Assembly: GCA_963920635.1 (NCBI GenBank)
Contig: OY987302.1
Location: 26,821,278 to 26,885,277 of the forward strand
DNA: 64,000 nucleotides
Origin: Pseudeuparius sepicola
Lineage: Eukaryota > Arthropoda > Insecta > Coleoptera > Anthribidae
Reading direction: 5' to 3'
How positions within the stretch are numbered: the first letter of the stretch is position 1; each line of letters begins with the position of its first letter. The notes under the pieces were generated by a model. That model worked only from the letters and a program-made list of their open reading frames with translations. It had not been told where the DNA came from and ran no database searches. Made by a program: the position numbers and the translations under genes. Positions 55,817-64,000 of the stretch are shown piece after piece.

Positions 55817-58800
55817 ATGGAGATTAATAGGAGTTTTGTCATAGGGCCGCTGCCTGGGGATCGCCAGGGCATGTCTGGAGCCGGCGCTGGACATGACAGC
55901 GAGCGGGACGTCGGTGACAGGGCGCTGATGAGGCGGGCCCCTGTTGCACAAACAGCTACAGCCCATCAACAACACGAACATCTACAACATGGGAGCCAAA
56001 CGAGAACTAGGGTTCCACCCACCGAAGGTGCTGCGCGGGAACTTCAGCCAGCGTTCACAGAGGCGGGATTACCACGACGACGCATGAAATGGACTGTGTC
56101 CATGAATGAATCGATTATGCGTATTTTTTACAGGGTGACAAACTTAGGACAAGAGATGATCGGCTACCGACAACAACTGCATGCCGAGTTCTGCAGGGAG
56201 TTTCCACACATGCAAGTGTCTGAACAAAGAGTGTCAGATCAGTATCGAACTATTCTAAGAAATAACCGAATTCCAGAAACGCGACTTAACGCTATCAAAC
56301 GGGAAGTTGAGCTAGAGATCCACGGCGAACACATAGACATAGATGACAACAACAACAATGGGGAACTTCAAGCGCCTGGACAACAACTAGAAGCCGAAAC
56401 GGTAGAACCAACAACCGAGAGTCTGGAATCGGTTAACGAAGAACATTGTGAAGGCTTAAACACACATATGAGACAGGCAGTAGTGCGATACGAAGGCACA
56501 GACCCACTGAGCAGGCCACCGCTACCAAGATTAAATTCTTCCAGGAAACTTGCGATCGTGCTAGATCTTATGAACACACGAATTTTACCAAACTATGTTT
56601 CAGTGACACCAACATTAGAACGTATGCACATGTTAATCTACTGTGCCGCAACGGCAGTCACCACTGTAATGGGTGCCAAGATCCGAACGGTCCAAGAGTT
56701 GAATCGTGCAAGACCAGAACCACGAATGGCTCAATGGGAAATGCGACTAAATCGGAAGATCGAGAGCCTCCGTAAAGACATAGGACAAGTGACGGAATAT
56801 ATCAGAGGAGTAAGAACTAGAAGGATCCAGAGGGCGGTGCAGGCAATAATGAGCCGCACCCAAATGCATTCTCGGCATGACCCCGCGAACATCACTGCTC
56901 AACAATGTCTTGACACATTAAAACAAAAACTTTCTGTTTTCGCAGGGCGTCTGAGGAGATACAAGGCTAGTAACAACAGGAAACGAGACAACAAACTCTT
57001 TGAACGATCAGAAAAGGGTTTCTACCGTGCTTTTAATTCTAGCGCCGATGCCACAAATGCGAGTTACCCTAGCAGAGAACAGGTCGACGGTTTCTGGAGA
57101 AATCAACTTGCCACACCAGGTCCATACAATGTCAGTGCAAGCTGGATCAGCGAAGAACGCGAGATGGGCCGGAACTATAGCCAGATGCAACACGAGCAAT
57201 TCACAACCGCTGAGGTCTCCGATGTCATCAAGAATTCCCACAACTGGAAGGCACCAGGTCCAGATCATCTCCAAAATTATTGGATTAAGAAGTTGTGGTG
57301 CACGCATGAACAAATAACTACCTTAATTAATGAAGTCTTGCTCGATCCTCTGAAAATGCCATTGTTTCTTACACAGGGTGCAACTTACCTGTTACCAAAA
57401 GACCAGCGGAATACGGATAACCCTGCCAAGTACCGCCCAATAACCTGCTTGCCTACGCTTTACAAGATAATCACATCTTGCCTTACGCAGCGAATATATG
57501 CTCACTGCGAGCGGAACAACATCATTGCAATGCAGCAGAAGGGCTGCTCGAAGGGCGCAATGGGATGCAAAGAGCAACTCATCATAGACTCTGTCATCTG
57601 CAACCAGGCTCATTCCAAGCAACGAAACCTCCACATGGCTTATGTGGACTACAAAAAAGCATTTGATTCCGTACCTCACGACTGGCTCACAGGTATCTTA
57701 AAGCTGTATAAAATAGATCATCATACAGTTTCCTTTTTAGAACACGTTATGACAACCTGGCGCACTAAGATACAACTCAGAACCGCAGACAGTAACATCG
57801 AGACCGACACAATCAACATCCGAAGAGGGATTTTCCAAGGAGATTCACTCAGTCCACTGTGGTTCTGCATGGCGATGAACCCTCTATCACATCGGTTGAA
57901 CTCTACAAAATACGGCTTCGCTATCAAAAGCAACAACGCAGAAGCGATCAAGTTGAATCACCTATTATATATGGATGATTTAAAACTGATCGCCGCAACC
58001 AAAAACCAACTAACGCAAATGCTTAAAATTGTAGAGGAGTTCTCCAGGGACATCGGAATGCTGTTTGGACTGGACAAGTGCCGCACCCTTAATATCATCC
58101 GGGGAAAGCTCGAACAAAGCGCACACGAGATGCAGGACGGCCAGGAGATCGAAGCAATGAGCAAGGGAGATACATACAAGTATCTCGGGATGAAACAAGC
58201 TCAAAGGATAGACCATCGAACAATGAAGACTGATTTAACGAATGAATTCATCAAGAGAGTAAGACAAGTAGTGCGAACTGATCTTAACAGCAGGAATTTG
58301 TTTAAGGCCCTGAACACGTATGCGTGCTCTGTACTCAGCTATTCGTTCGGAATAGTGAATTGGACCAACACGGACATCAACAACCTGCAACGAAAAGTTA
58401 GGACACTACTGACAAAAGCTCATAAACATCATCCCCGTAGCGCCGTAGAAAGAACAACTCTGCCACGTCAACTAGGAGGAAGAGGATTGGCAGATCTCAG
58501 CAAGCAATTGGACCAACAAATATTAAATCTGCGTAATTATGTCTACAGGCAGGCCAACAGCTCCACACTACATAGGGCTATATGCGGAGCAGACGTCTCA
58601 ACACCGCTACGTCTGACGGAACACGAGCGTCAAAATCACCACCGAACCGACAACGATAAACTACAGAGGTGGTTGGGGAAGCCGCTGCACGGGAGACATC
58701 CTAATGAGGTTAACCAGGAACATGTCGACAAGTTAGCGTCGAACTATTGGCTGACCTCGGGACGAATGTTCCCCGAGACGGAAGGCTTCCTACTGGCCAT

Positions 58801-59482
58801 ACAAGATCAGGTTATACCAACTCGCAACTACCTAAAATTCATTGTAGGAGATGCATCGGTAGTGGATGACAGATGCAGATACGGGTGCCCAACTTCAGAA
58901 ACAATCCAGCACATAACAGGAGGATGTCAGATGTTCGCATCAACGGAATATAAGGAACGACACGATTCGGTTGCCAAGATCTTGCACCGGGAACTGGCGG
59001 AAAAGCTGCTGCTTGTGCAGACAGAGAGGGTCCCATATTACAACTACACACCTGAGCCTGTTCTTGAGAACAGCAACTACAAGATGTACTGGGATCGTAC
59101 AGTTCTGACTGATCAACGAGTTGCCCATAACAGACCGGACCTTATAATAGTTGATAAAATTTCTAGGAAGACAACTCTGATTGATGTGGCCATCCCGAAC
59201 AACAATAACCTGCGTGTGAAGCAAGTCGAGAAGATCGCGAAGTACAGAGACTTAGAAGAACGAATTAGAAGGCAATGGGAAATGGAGAACGTCCAGACGA
59301 TTCCAATCATCATGTCAACAACTGGTGTTATACCAAAAAGTTTGCTGAGAAACATCAAGGAGCTGAATCTAACTGATAGTCTTTACAGGTCCATGCAGAA
59401 AGCGGTACTACTTGCGACAGCCCGAACCGTCAGGAAATTCATGGGGAATGCAGGATCGTCCAAGAACATCAATGTCACCTAG
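55817..59482 (+). CDS. R4/Dong-type LINE protein: Myb-like + RT + restriction-like endonuclease
   Basis: 1221 residues, intact. Order: low-complexity N terminus (1-90); a Myb/SANT-like DNA-binding region about 93-165 (RMKWTVSMNESIMRIFYRVT); linker; RT with YRPITCLPTLYKI, motif A YVDYKKAFDSVPHDWL (Asp 611), motif B GIFQGDSLSPLWFC, motif C YMDD at 718-721; a C-terminal C-X3-C-X7-H-X4-C knuckle (CRYGC at 1020-1024 to Cys 1037); and a restriction-like endonuclease with RPDLIIVDK (Asp 1108) and LIDVAIP (Asp 1123). This domain set with TAA flanks identifies the R4 clade. The start at 55817 is used because the ATG at 55812 is closed by an early stop. It nicks target DNA and primes reverse transcription there. 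Confidence 0.95.
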   Translation: MEINRSFVIGPLPGDRQGMSGAGAGHDSERDVGDRALMRRAPVAQTATAHQQHEHLQHGSQTRTRVPPTEGAARELQPAFTEAGLPRRRMKWTVSMNESIMRIFYRVTNLGQEMIGYRQQLHAEFCREFPHMQVSEQRVSDQYRTILRNNRIPETRLNAIKREVELEIHGEHIDIDDNNNNGELQAPGQQLEAETVEPTTESLESVNEEHCEGLNTHMRQAVVRYEGTDPLSRPPLPRLNSSRKLAIVLDLMNTRILPNYVSVTPTLERMHMLIYCAATAVTTVMGAKIRTVQELNRARPEPRMAQWEMRLNRKIESLRKDIGQVTEYIRGVRTRRIQRAVQAIMSRTQMHSRHDPANITAQQCLDTLKQKLSVFAGRLRRYKASNNRKRDNKLFERSEKGFYRAFNSSADATNASYPSREQVDGFWRNQLATPGPYNVSASWISEEREMGRNYSQMQHEQFTTAEVSDVIKNSHNWKAPGPDHLQNYWIKKLWCTHEQITTLINEVLLDPLKMPLFLTQGATYLLPKDQRNTDNPAKYRPITCLPTLYKIITSCLTQRIYAHCERNNIIAMQQKGCSKGAMGCKEQLIIDSVICNQAHSKQRNLHMAYVDYKKAFDSVPHDWLTGILKLYKIDHHTVSFLEHVMTTWRTKIQLRTADSNIETDTINIRRGIFQGDSLSPLWFCMAMNPLSHRLNSTKYGFAIKSNNAEAIKLNHLLYMDDLKLIAATKNQLTQMLKIVEEFSRDIGMLFGLDKCRTLNIIRGKLEQSAHEMQDGQEIEAMSKGDTYKYLGMKQAQRIDHRTMKTDLTNEFIKRVRQVVRTDLNSRNLFKALNTYACSVLSYSFGIVNWTNTDINNLQRKVRTLLTKAHKHHPRSAVERTTLPRQLGGRGLADLSKQLDQQILNLRNYVYRQANSSTLHRAICGADVSTPLRLTEHERQNHHRTDNDKLQRWLGKPLHGRHPNEVNQEHVDKLASNYWLTSGRMFPETEGFLLAIQDQVIPTRNYLKFIVGDASVVDDRCRYGCPTSETIQHITGGCQMFASTEYKERHDSVAKILHRELAEKLLLVQTERVPYYNYTPEPVLENSNYKMYWDRTVLTDQRVAHNRPDLIIVDKISRKTTLIDVAIPNNNNLRVKQVEKIAKYRDLEERIRRQWEMENVQTIPIIMSTTGVIPKSLLRNIKELNLTDSLYRSMQKAVLLATARTVRKFMGNAGSSKNINVT

Positions 59483-59598
59483 GGCCCGATAACATGGCAA
59501 GGGTCTCGTCCGAGCCAGATCCTTTTGGTATCCGGGATGCCCGGGATCTGAGTGAATGTTCCCCGTAGAGGGAGTGCGAATGCCTTTTGGCTAAGTCG

Positions 59599-59600
<2 letters not shown>

Positions 59601-59635
<35 letters not shown>

Positions 59636-59636
59636 T
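59601..59636 (+). repeat. (TAA)n junction between copies A and B
   Basis: About 11 TAA units forming the 3' tail of copy A and the insertion site of copy B. Confidence 0.9.
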
Positions 59637-61900
59637 CTTACACAGGGTGCAACCTACTTGTTGTTTCTTACACAGGGTGCAACCTACTTGTTACCAAAAG
59701 ACCAGCGGAATACGGATAATCCTGCCAAGTACCGCCCAATAACCTGCTTGCCTACGCTGTACAAGATAATCACATCTTGCCTTACGCAGCGAATATATGC
59801 TCATTGTGAGCGGAACAACATCATGGCAATGCAGCAGAAGGGCTGCGCGAAGGGCGCAATGGGATGCAAAGAGCAACTCATCATAGACTCTGTCATCTGC
59901 AACCAGGCTCATTCCAGGCAACGAAACCTCTACATGGCTTATGTGGACTACAAAAAAGCATTTGATTCCGTACCTCACGACTGGCTCACAGGTATCTTAA
60001 AGCTGTACAAAATAGATCATCATACAGTTTCCTTTTTAGAACACGTTATGACAACCTGGCGCACTAAGATACAACTCAGAACCGCAAGCAGTAACATCGA
60101 GACCGACACAATCAACATCCGAAGAGGGATTTTCCAAGGAGATTCACTCAGTCCACTGTGGTTCTGCATGGCGATGAACCCTCTATCACACCGGTTGAAC
60201 TCTACGAAATATGGCTTCGCTATCAAAAGCAACAGATCAGAAGCGTTCAGGTTGAATCACCTGTTATATATGGATGATTTAAAACTGATGGCCGCAACCA
60301 AGAACCAACTAACGCAAATGCTTAAAATTGTAGAGGAGTTCTCCAGGGACATCGGAATGCAGTTTGGACTGGACAAGTGCCGCACCCTTAATATCGTCCG
60401 GGGAAAGCTCGAACAAGGCGCACACGAGATGCAGGACGGACAGGAGATCGAAGCAATGAGCGTGGGAGATACATACAAGTACCTCGGGATGAAGCAAGCT
60501 CAAAGGATAGATCATCGAACAATGAAGACCGATTTAACTAATGAATTCATCAAGAGAGTAAGACAAGTAGTGCGAACTGATCTTAACAGCAGGAATTTGT
60601 TTAAGGCCCTAAACACGTATGCGTGCTCTGTACTAAGCTATTCCTTCGGAATAGTGAATTGGACCAACACGGACATCAACAACTTGCAACGAAAAGTTAG
60701 GACACTACTGACAAAAGCTCATAAACATCATCCCCGTAGCGCCGTAGAAAGAACAACCCTGCCACGTCAACAAGGAGGAAGAGGATTGGCAGACCTCAGC
60801 AAGCAATTGGACCAACAAATACTAAATCTGCGTAATTATTTCCACAGACAGGCCAACAGCTCCACACTACATAAAGCTATATGCGGAGCAGACGTCTCAA
60901 CACCGCTACGTCTGACGGAACACGAGCATCACAATCACCACCGAACTGACAACGATAAACTACAGAGGTGGTTAGAGAAGCCGCTGCACGGGAGGCATCC
61001 TAATGAGGTTAACCAGGAACATGTCGACAAGTTAGCGTCGTACTATTGGCTGACCTCGGGACGGATGTTCCCAGAGACAGAAGGCTTCTTACTGGCCATA
61101 CAAGATCAGGTTATACCAACTCGCAACTACCTAAAATTCGTTGTAGGAGATGCATCGGTAGTGGATGACAGATGCAGATACGGGTGCCCAACTTCAGAAA
61201 CAATCCAGCACATAACAGGAGGATGTCAGATGTTTGCATCAACGGAATATAAGGAACGACACGATTCGGTTGCCAAGATCTTGCACCAGGAACTGGCGGA
61301 AAAGCTGCTGCTTGTGCAGACAGAGAGGGTCCCATATTACAACTACACACCTGAGCCTGTTCTTGAGAACAGAAACTACAAGATGTACTGGGATCGTACA
61401 GTTCTGACTGATCAACGAGTTGCCCATAACAGACCGGACCTTATAATAGTTGATAAAATTTCTAGGAAGACAACTCTGATTGATGTGGCCATCCCGAACA
61501 ACAACAACCTGCGTGTGAAGCAAGTCGAGAAGATCGCGAAGTACAGAGACTTAGAAGAACGAATTAGAAAGCAATGGGAAATGGAGAACGTCCAGACGAT
61601 TCCAATCATCATGTCAACAACTGGTGTTATACCAAAAAGTTTGCTGAGAAACATCAAGGAGCTGAATCTAACTGATAGTCTTTACAGGTCCATGCAGAAA
61701 GCGGTACTACTTGCGACAGCCCGAACCGTCAGGAAATTCATGGGGAATGCAGGATCGTCCAACAACATCAATGTCACCTAAGGCCCGATTACATGGCAAG
61801 GGTCTCGTCCGAGCCAGATCCTTTTGGTATCCGGGATGCCCGGGATCTGAGTGAATGTTCCCCGTAGAGGGAGTGCGAATGCCTTTTGGCTAAGTCGAGA
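59637..61900 (+). mobile_element. R4/Dong-type retrotransposon, copy B, 5'-truncated
   Basis: Begins inside the ORF (equivalent to about 57365 of copy A), with CACAGGGTGCAACCTACTTG present twice, 30 bp apart (59641 and 59671). Runs to the same 3' end as copy A and a short TAA tail at 61901-61909. Same orientation as A and C. Confidence 0.92.
59658..61781 (+). pseudogene. Truncated R4/Dong protein (RT to endonuclease)
   Basis: About 700 residues corresponding to 516-1221 of copy A, about 97% identical (e.g. Ser to Ala in QKGCxKGAMG, Lys to Arg in HSxQRN). All RT motifs, YMDD, the CCHC knuckle and RPDLIIVDK are present and no stop interrupts. The N-terminal DNA-binding part and a normal ATG are missing (the frame opens at TTG), so it is probably not translated. 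Confidence 0.9.
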
Positions 61901-61909
61901 TAATAATAT

Positions 61910-64000
61910 ATACGCAGGGGGGATCTGACTTGTGAGAGAGGCAGATCCACGGGTGTGACAATCCCGCGCTCCCCAGTTACGCAGGGATGGGTCTGGCCTG
62001 TGAGAGGGGCAGATTCACGGGTGTAACGATCCCGCGATTCCCAGTTACGCATGGAGAGGCTTGGCCTGTGACAGGGGCAGACCTACGGGTGTGACAATCC
62101 CGCGATATCCAGTTGCGCAGGGAGGGGTCTAGCTGGTGACGGGGGCTGATCCTCGGGTGTGACAATCCCGCGACTCCCAGTTACACAGGGATGGGTCTAG
62201 CCTGTGAGAGGGGCAGATCCTCGGGTGTAACGATCCCGTGTTTCCCAGTTAACGCAAGGAGGGGTTTGGCCGGTGACAGGGGCAGATCCTCGGGAGTAAC
62301 GATCCCGCGTTATCCTAGTTGACCCGTATGGGTAGCGGGTTAGAATACTCCTATCGTGGCTCCGCGAGTCGTAAAAGGCGACCGAGGGCCGTCACTCCCA
62401 CGCTACGGGAGAAAACTATGGAATGGATAATAATAGGATAATTGTCATAGGGCCGCTGCCTGGGGATCGCCAGGGCATGTCTGGAGCCGGCGCTGGGCAT
62501 GACAGTGAGCGGGACGTCGGTGACAGGGCGCTGATGAGGCGGGCCCCTGTTGCACAAACAGCTACAGCCCAGCAACACGAACATCTACAACATGGGAGCC
62601 AAACGAGAACTAGGGTTCCACCCACCGAAGGTGCTGCGCGGGAACTTCAGCCAGCGTTCACTCAGGCGGGATTACAACGACGACGCATGAAATGGACTGG
62701 GTCCATGAATGAATCGATAATGCGTATTTTTTACAGGGTGACAAACTTAGGACAAGAGATGATCGGCTACCGACAACAACTGCATGCCGAGTTCTGCAGG
62801 GAGTTTCCACACATGCAAGTGTCTGAACAAAGAGTGTCAGATCAGTATCGAACTATTCTAAGAAATAACCGAATTCCAGAAACGCGACTTAACGCTATAA
62901 AACGGGAAGTTGAGCTAGAGATCCATGGCGAACACATAGACATAGACAACAACAACGGGGAAATTCAAGTGCCTGGACCACAACAAGAAGCCGGAACGGC
63001 AGAGCGAACAACTGAGAATCGGGAAATTCAAGTGCCTGGACCACAACAAGAAGCCGAGACGGCGGGACGAACAACTGAGAATCGGGAATCAGTTAACGGA
63101 GAACACTTTGAAAGCCTGGACACACAGCTGAGAAGGGCGGTATTGCGATACGAAGGCACAGACCCACTGAGCAGACCACCACTACCAAGATTGAATTCTT
63201 CCAGGAAGCTTGCAATCATGCTCGATATTATGAACACCAGAATTTTACCCAACTATGTTTCAGTAACACCCACATTAGAACATATGCACATGTTAATCTA
63301 CTGTGCCGCAACGGCCATCATCACTGCAATGGGAGCCAAGATCCGGACGGCTCAAGAGTTAAATCGTGCAAGACCAGAACCACGAATGGCTCAATGGGAG
63401 ATGCGACTAAATCGGAAGATCGAGAGTCTCCGTAAAGACATAGGACAAGTAACTGAATATATCAGAGGAGTTAGAACTAGAAAGATCCAGAGGGCGGTGC
63501 AGGCAATAATGAGCCGCACCCAAATGCATTCTCAGCGTGACCCCGCGAACATCACTGCTCAACAATGTCTTGATACATTAAAACAAAAACTTTCTGTTTT
63601 CGCAGGGCGTCTGAGGAGATACAAGGCCAGTAACAACAGGAAACGAGACAACAAACTCTTTGAACGATCAGAAAAGGGTTTCTACCGTACTTTGAATTCT
63701 AGCGCCGATGCCACAAATACGAGTTACCCTAGCAGAGAACAGGTCGACGGTTTCTGGAGAAATCAGCTTGCCACACCAGGTCCATGCAATGTCAGTGCAA
63801 GCTGGATCAGTGAAGAACGCGAGATGGGCCGGAACTATAGCCAGATGCAACACGAGCAATTCACAACCGATGAGGTCTCCAATGTCATCAAGAATTCCCA
63901 CAACTGGAAGGCACCAGGTCCAGATCATCTCCAAAATTATTGGATTAAGAAGTTGTGTTGCACGCATGAACAAATAACTACCTTAATTAATGAAGTCTTG
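61910..64000 (+). mobile_element. R4/Dong-type retrotransposon, copy C, cut by window end
   Basis: Starts GCAGGGGGGATCTGAC after a three-unit TAA tract. Its 5' UTR has six 68-bp units (61927-62330) instead of eight. The same GTAGCGGGTTAGAATACTCC block precedes the ORF as in copy A. Right end lies beyond 64000. Confidence 0.92.
62423..64000 (+). CDS. R4/Dong-type LINE protein, N-terminal 526 codons (partial)
   Basis: ATG at 62423 (MDNNRIIVIGPLPGD) aligns with the start of copy A, and net length differences (+54 bp) keep the frame. The Myb-like region (KWTGSMNESIMRIFYRVT) is intact. An in-frame 63-bp tandem duplication (EIQVPGPQQEA repeated) lies at about 62960-63085. A Trp to Cys change follows IKKL near 63957. 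No stop is expected up to the window edge from the alignment; the RT lies outside. Confidence 0.88.
   Translation, partial: MDNNRIIVIGPLPGDRQGMSGAGAGHDSERDVGDRALMRRAPVAQTATAQQHEHLQHGSQTRTRVPPTEGAARELQPAFTQAGLQRRRMKWTGSMNESIMRIFYRVTNLGQEMIGYRQQLHAEFCREFPHMQVSEQRVSDQYRTILRNNRIPETRLNAIKREVELEIHGEHIDIDNNNGEIQVPGPQQEAGTAERTTENREIQVPGPQQEAETAGRTTENRESVNGEHFESLDTQLRRAVLRYEGTDPLSRPPLPRLNSSRKLAIMLDIMNTRILPNYVSVTPTLEHMHMLIYCAATAIITAMGAKIRTAQELNRARPEPRMAQWEMRLNRKIESLRKDIGQVTEYIRGVRTRKIQRAVQAIMSRTQMHSQRDPANITAQQCLDTLKQKLSVFAGRLRRYKASNNRKRDNKLFERSEKGFYRTLNSSADATNTSYPSREQVDGFWRNQLATPGPCNVSASWISEEREMGRNYSQMQHEQFTTDEVSNVIKNSHNWKAPGPDHLQNYWIKKLCCTHEQITTLINEVL

Larger units (their letters stand above)
55168..59600 (+). 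mobile_element. R4/Dong-type non-LTR retrotransposon, copy A, full length
   Basis: 5' UTR with 68-bp repeats (55168-55816), one long ORF (55817-59482), a short 3' UTR (59483-59600) and a TAA tail. No truncation or stop is seen, so it may be active. Shares 3' UTR and ORF with copies B and C. Confidence 0.92.

Noticed and set aside
57008..63973. Numerous antisense frames in the R4/Dong copies
   Set aside because: They mirror the conserved sense ORF and recur in A, B and C only because the elements are homologous.
1..64000. CRISPR arrays, bacterial operons, tRNA or rRNA genes
   Set aside because: The only regular arrays are the satellite and LINE 5'-UTR repeats; no spacer pattern. I scanned for tRNA T-arm-like sequence and saw none, but a covariance search was not possible.

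Overview
This is an AT-rich window of insect (or other arthropod) nuclear DNA made almost entirely of mobile elements and repeats. I found no intact host gene. The evidence for an arthropod is the mix of elements: Penelope-like, R4/Dong-type and APE-type LINEs, mariner/pogo/Tc1 relatives with TA target duplications, a 148-bp satellite, and relics of a virus-like element of the Polinton/adintovirus kind. The order of the insect is not decidable from this sequence.

Layout. 1-7.8 kb: a full-length-looking Penelope-like element on + (RT plus GIY-YIG, with a hammerhead-like motif near its 3' end). It stands head to head with an apparently identical, 5'-truncated copy on - at 1-1454, and a 1.17-kb palindromic foldback element lies between them. 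7.8-12.6 kb: 33 units of a 148-bp satellite with visible higher-order structure. 12.6-19.4 kb: MITEs, foldback elements and a pogo-like element with a remnant DNA-binding ORF. 19.4-25.5 kb: a 5-bp-TSD MITE, then a decayed virus-like gene block on - (PLA2/core protein, adenain-like protease, penton-like and capsid-like proteins). 25.5-45.8 kb: a low-coding repeat desert holding foldback elements (one with a perfect 8-bp TSD), a THAP-like relic, a Tc1-like relic and several MITEs.

45.9-55.1 kb: one decayed APE-type LINE on -, split by three DNA elements: a mariner-type element with about 500-bp terminal inverted repeats, a second TIR element carrying a short zinc-finger-like ORF, and a third TIR element carrying what looks like a heat-shock promoter and a short two-exon gene. 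55.1-64 kb: three R4/Dong-type LINE copies in tandem, each joined to the previous one at a (TAA)n tract. The first has an intact 1221-codon ORF, the second is 5'-truncated, and the third is cut off by the window end but open throughout.

The elements do not form a pathway. They record layered insertion: LINE first, then DNA elements into it, then R4/Dong copies at the TAA tract. The observations I rate highest are the tandem R4/Dong array, the heat-shock promoter inside a transposon, the virus-like block, the nested LINE, and the hammerhead-like motif of the Penelope element.
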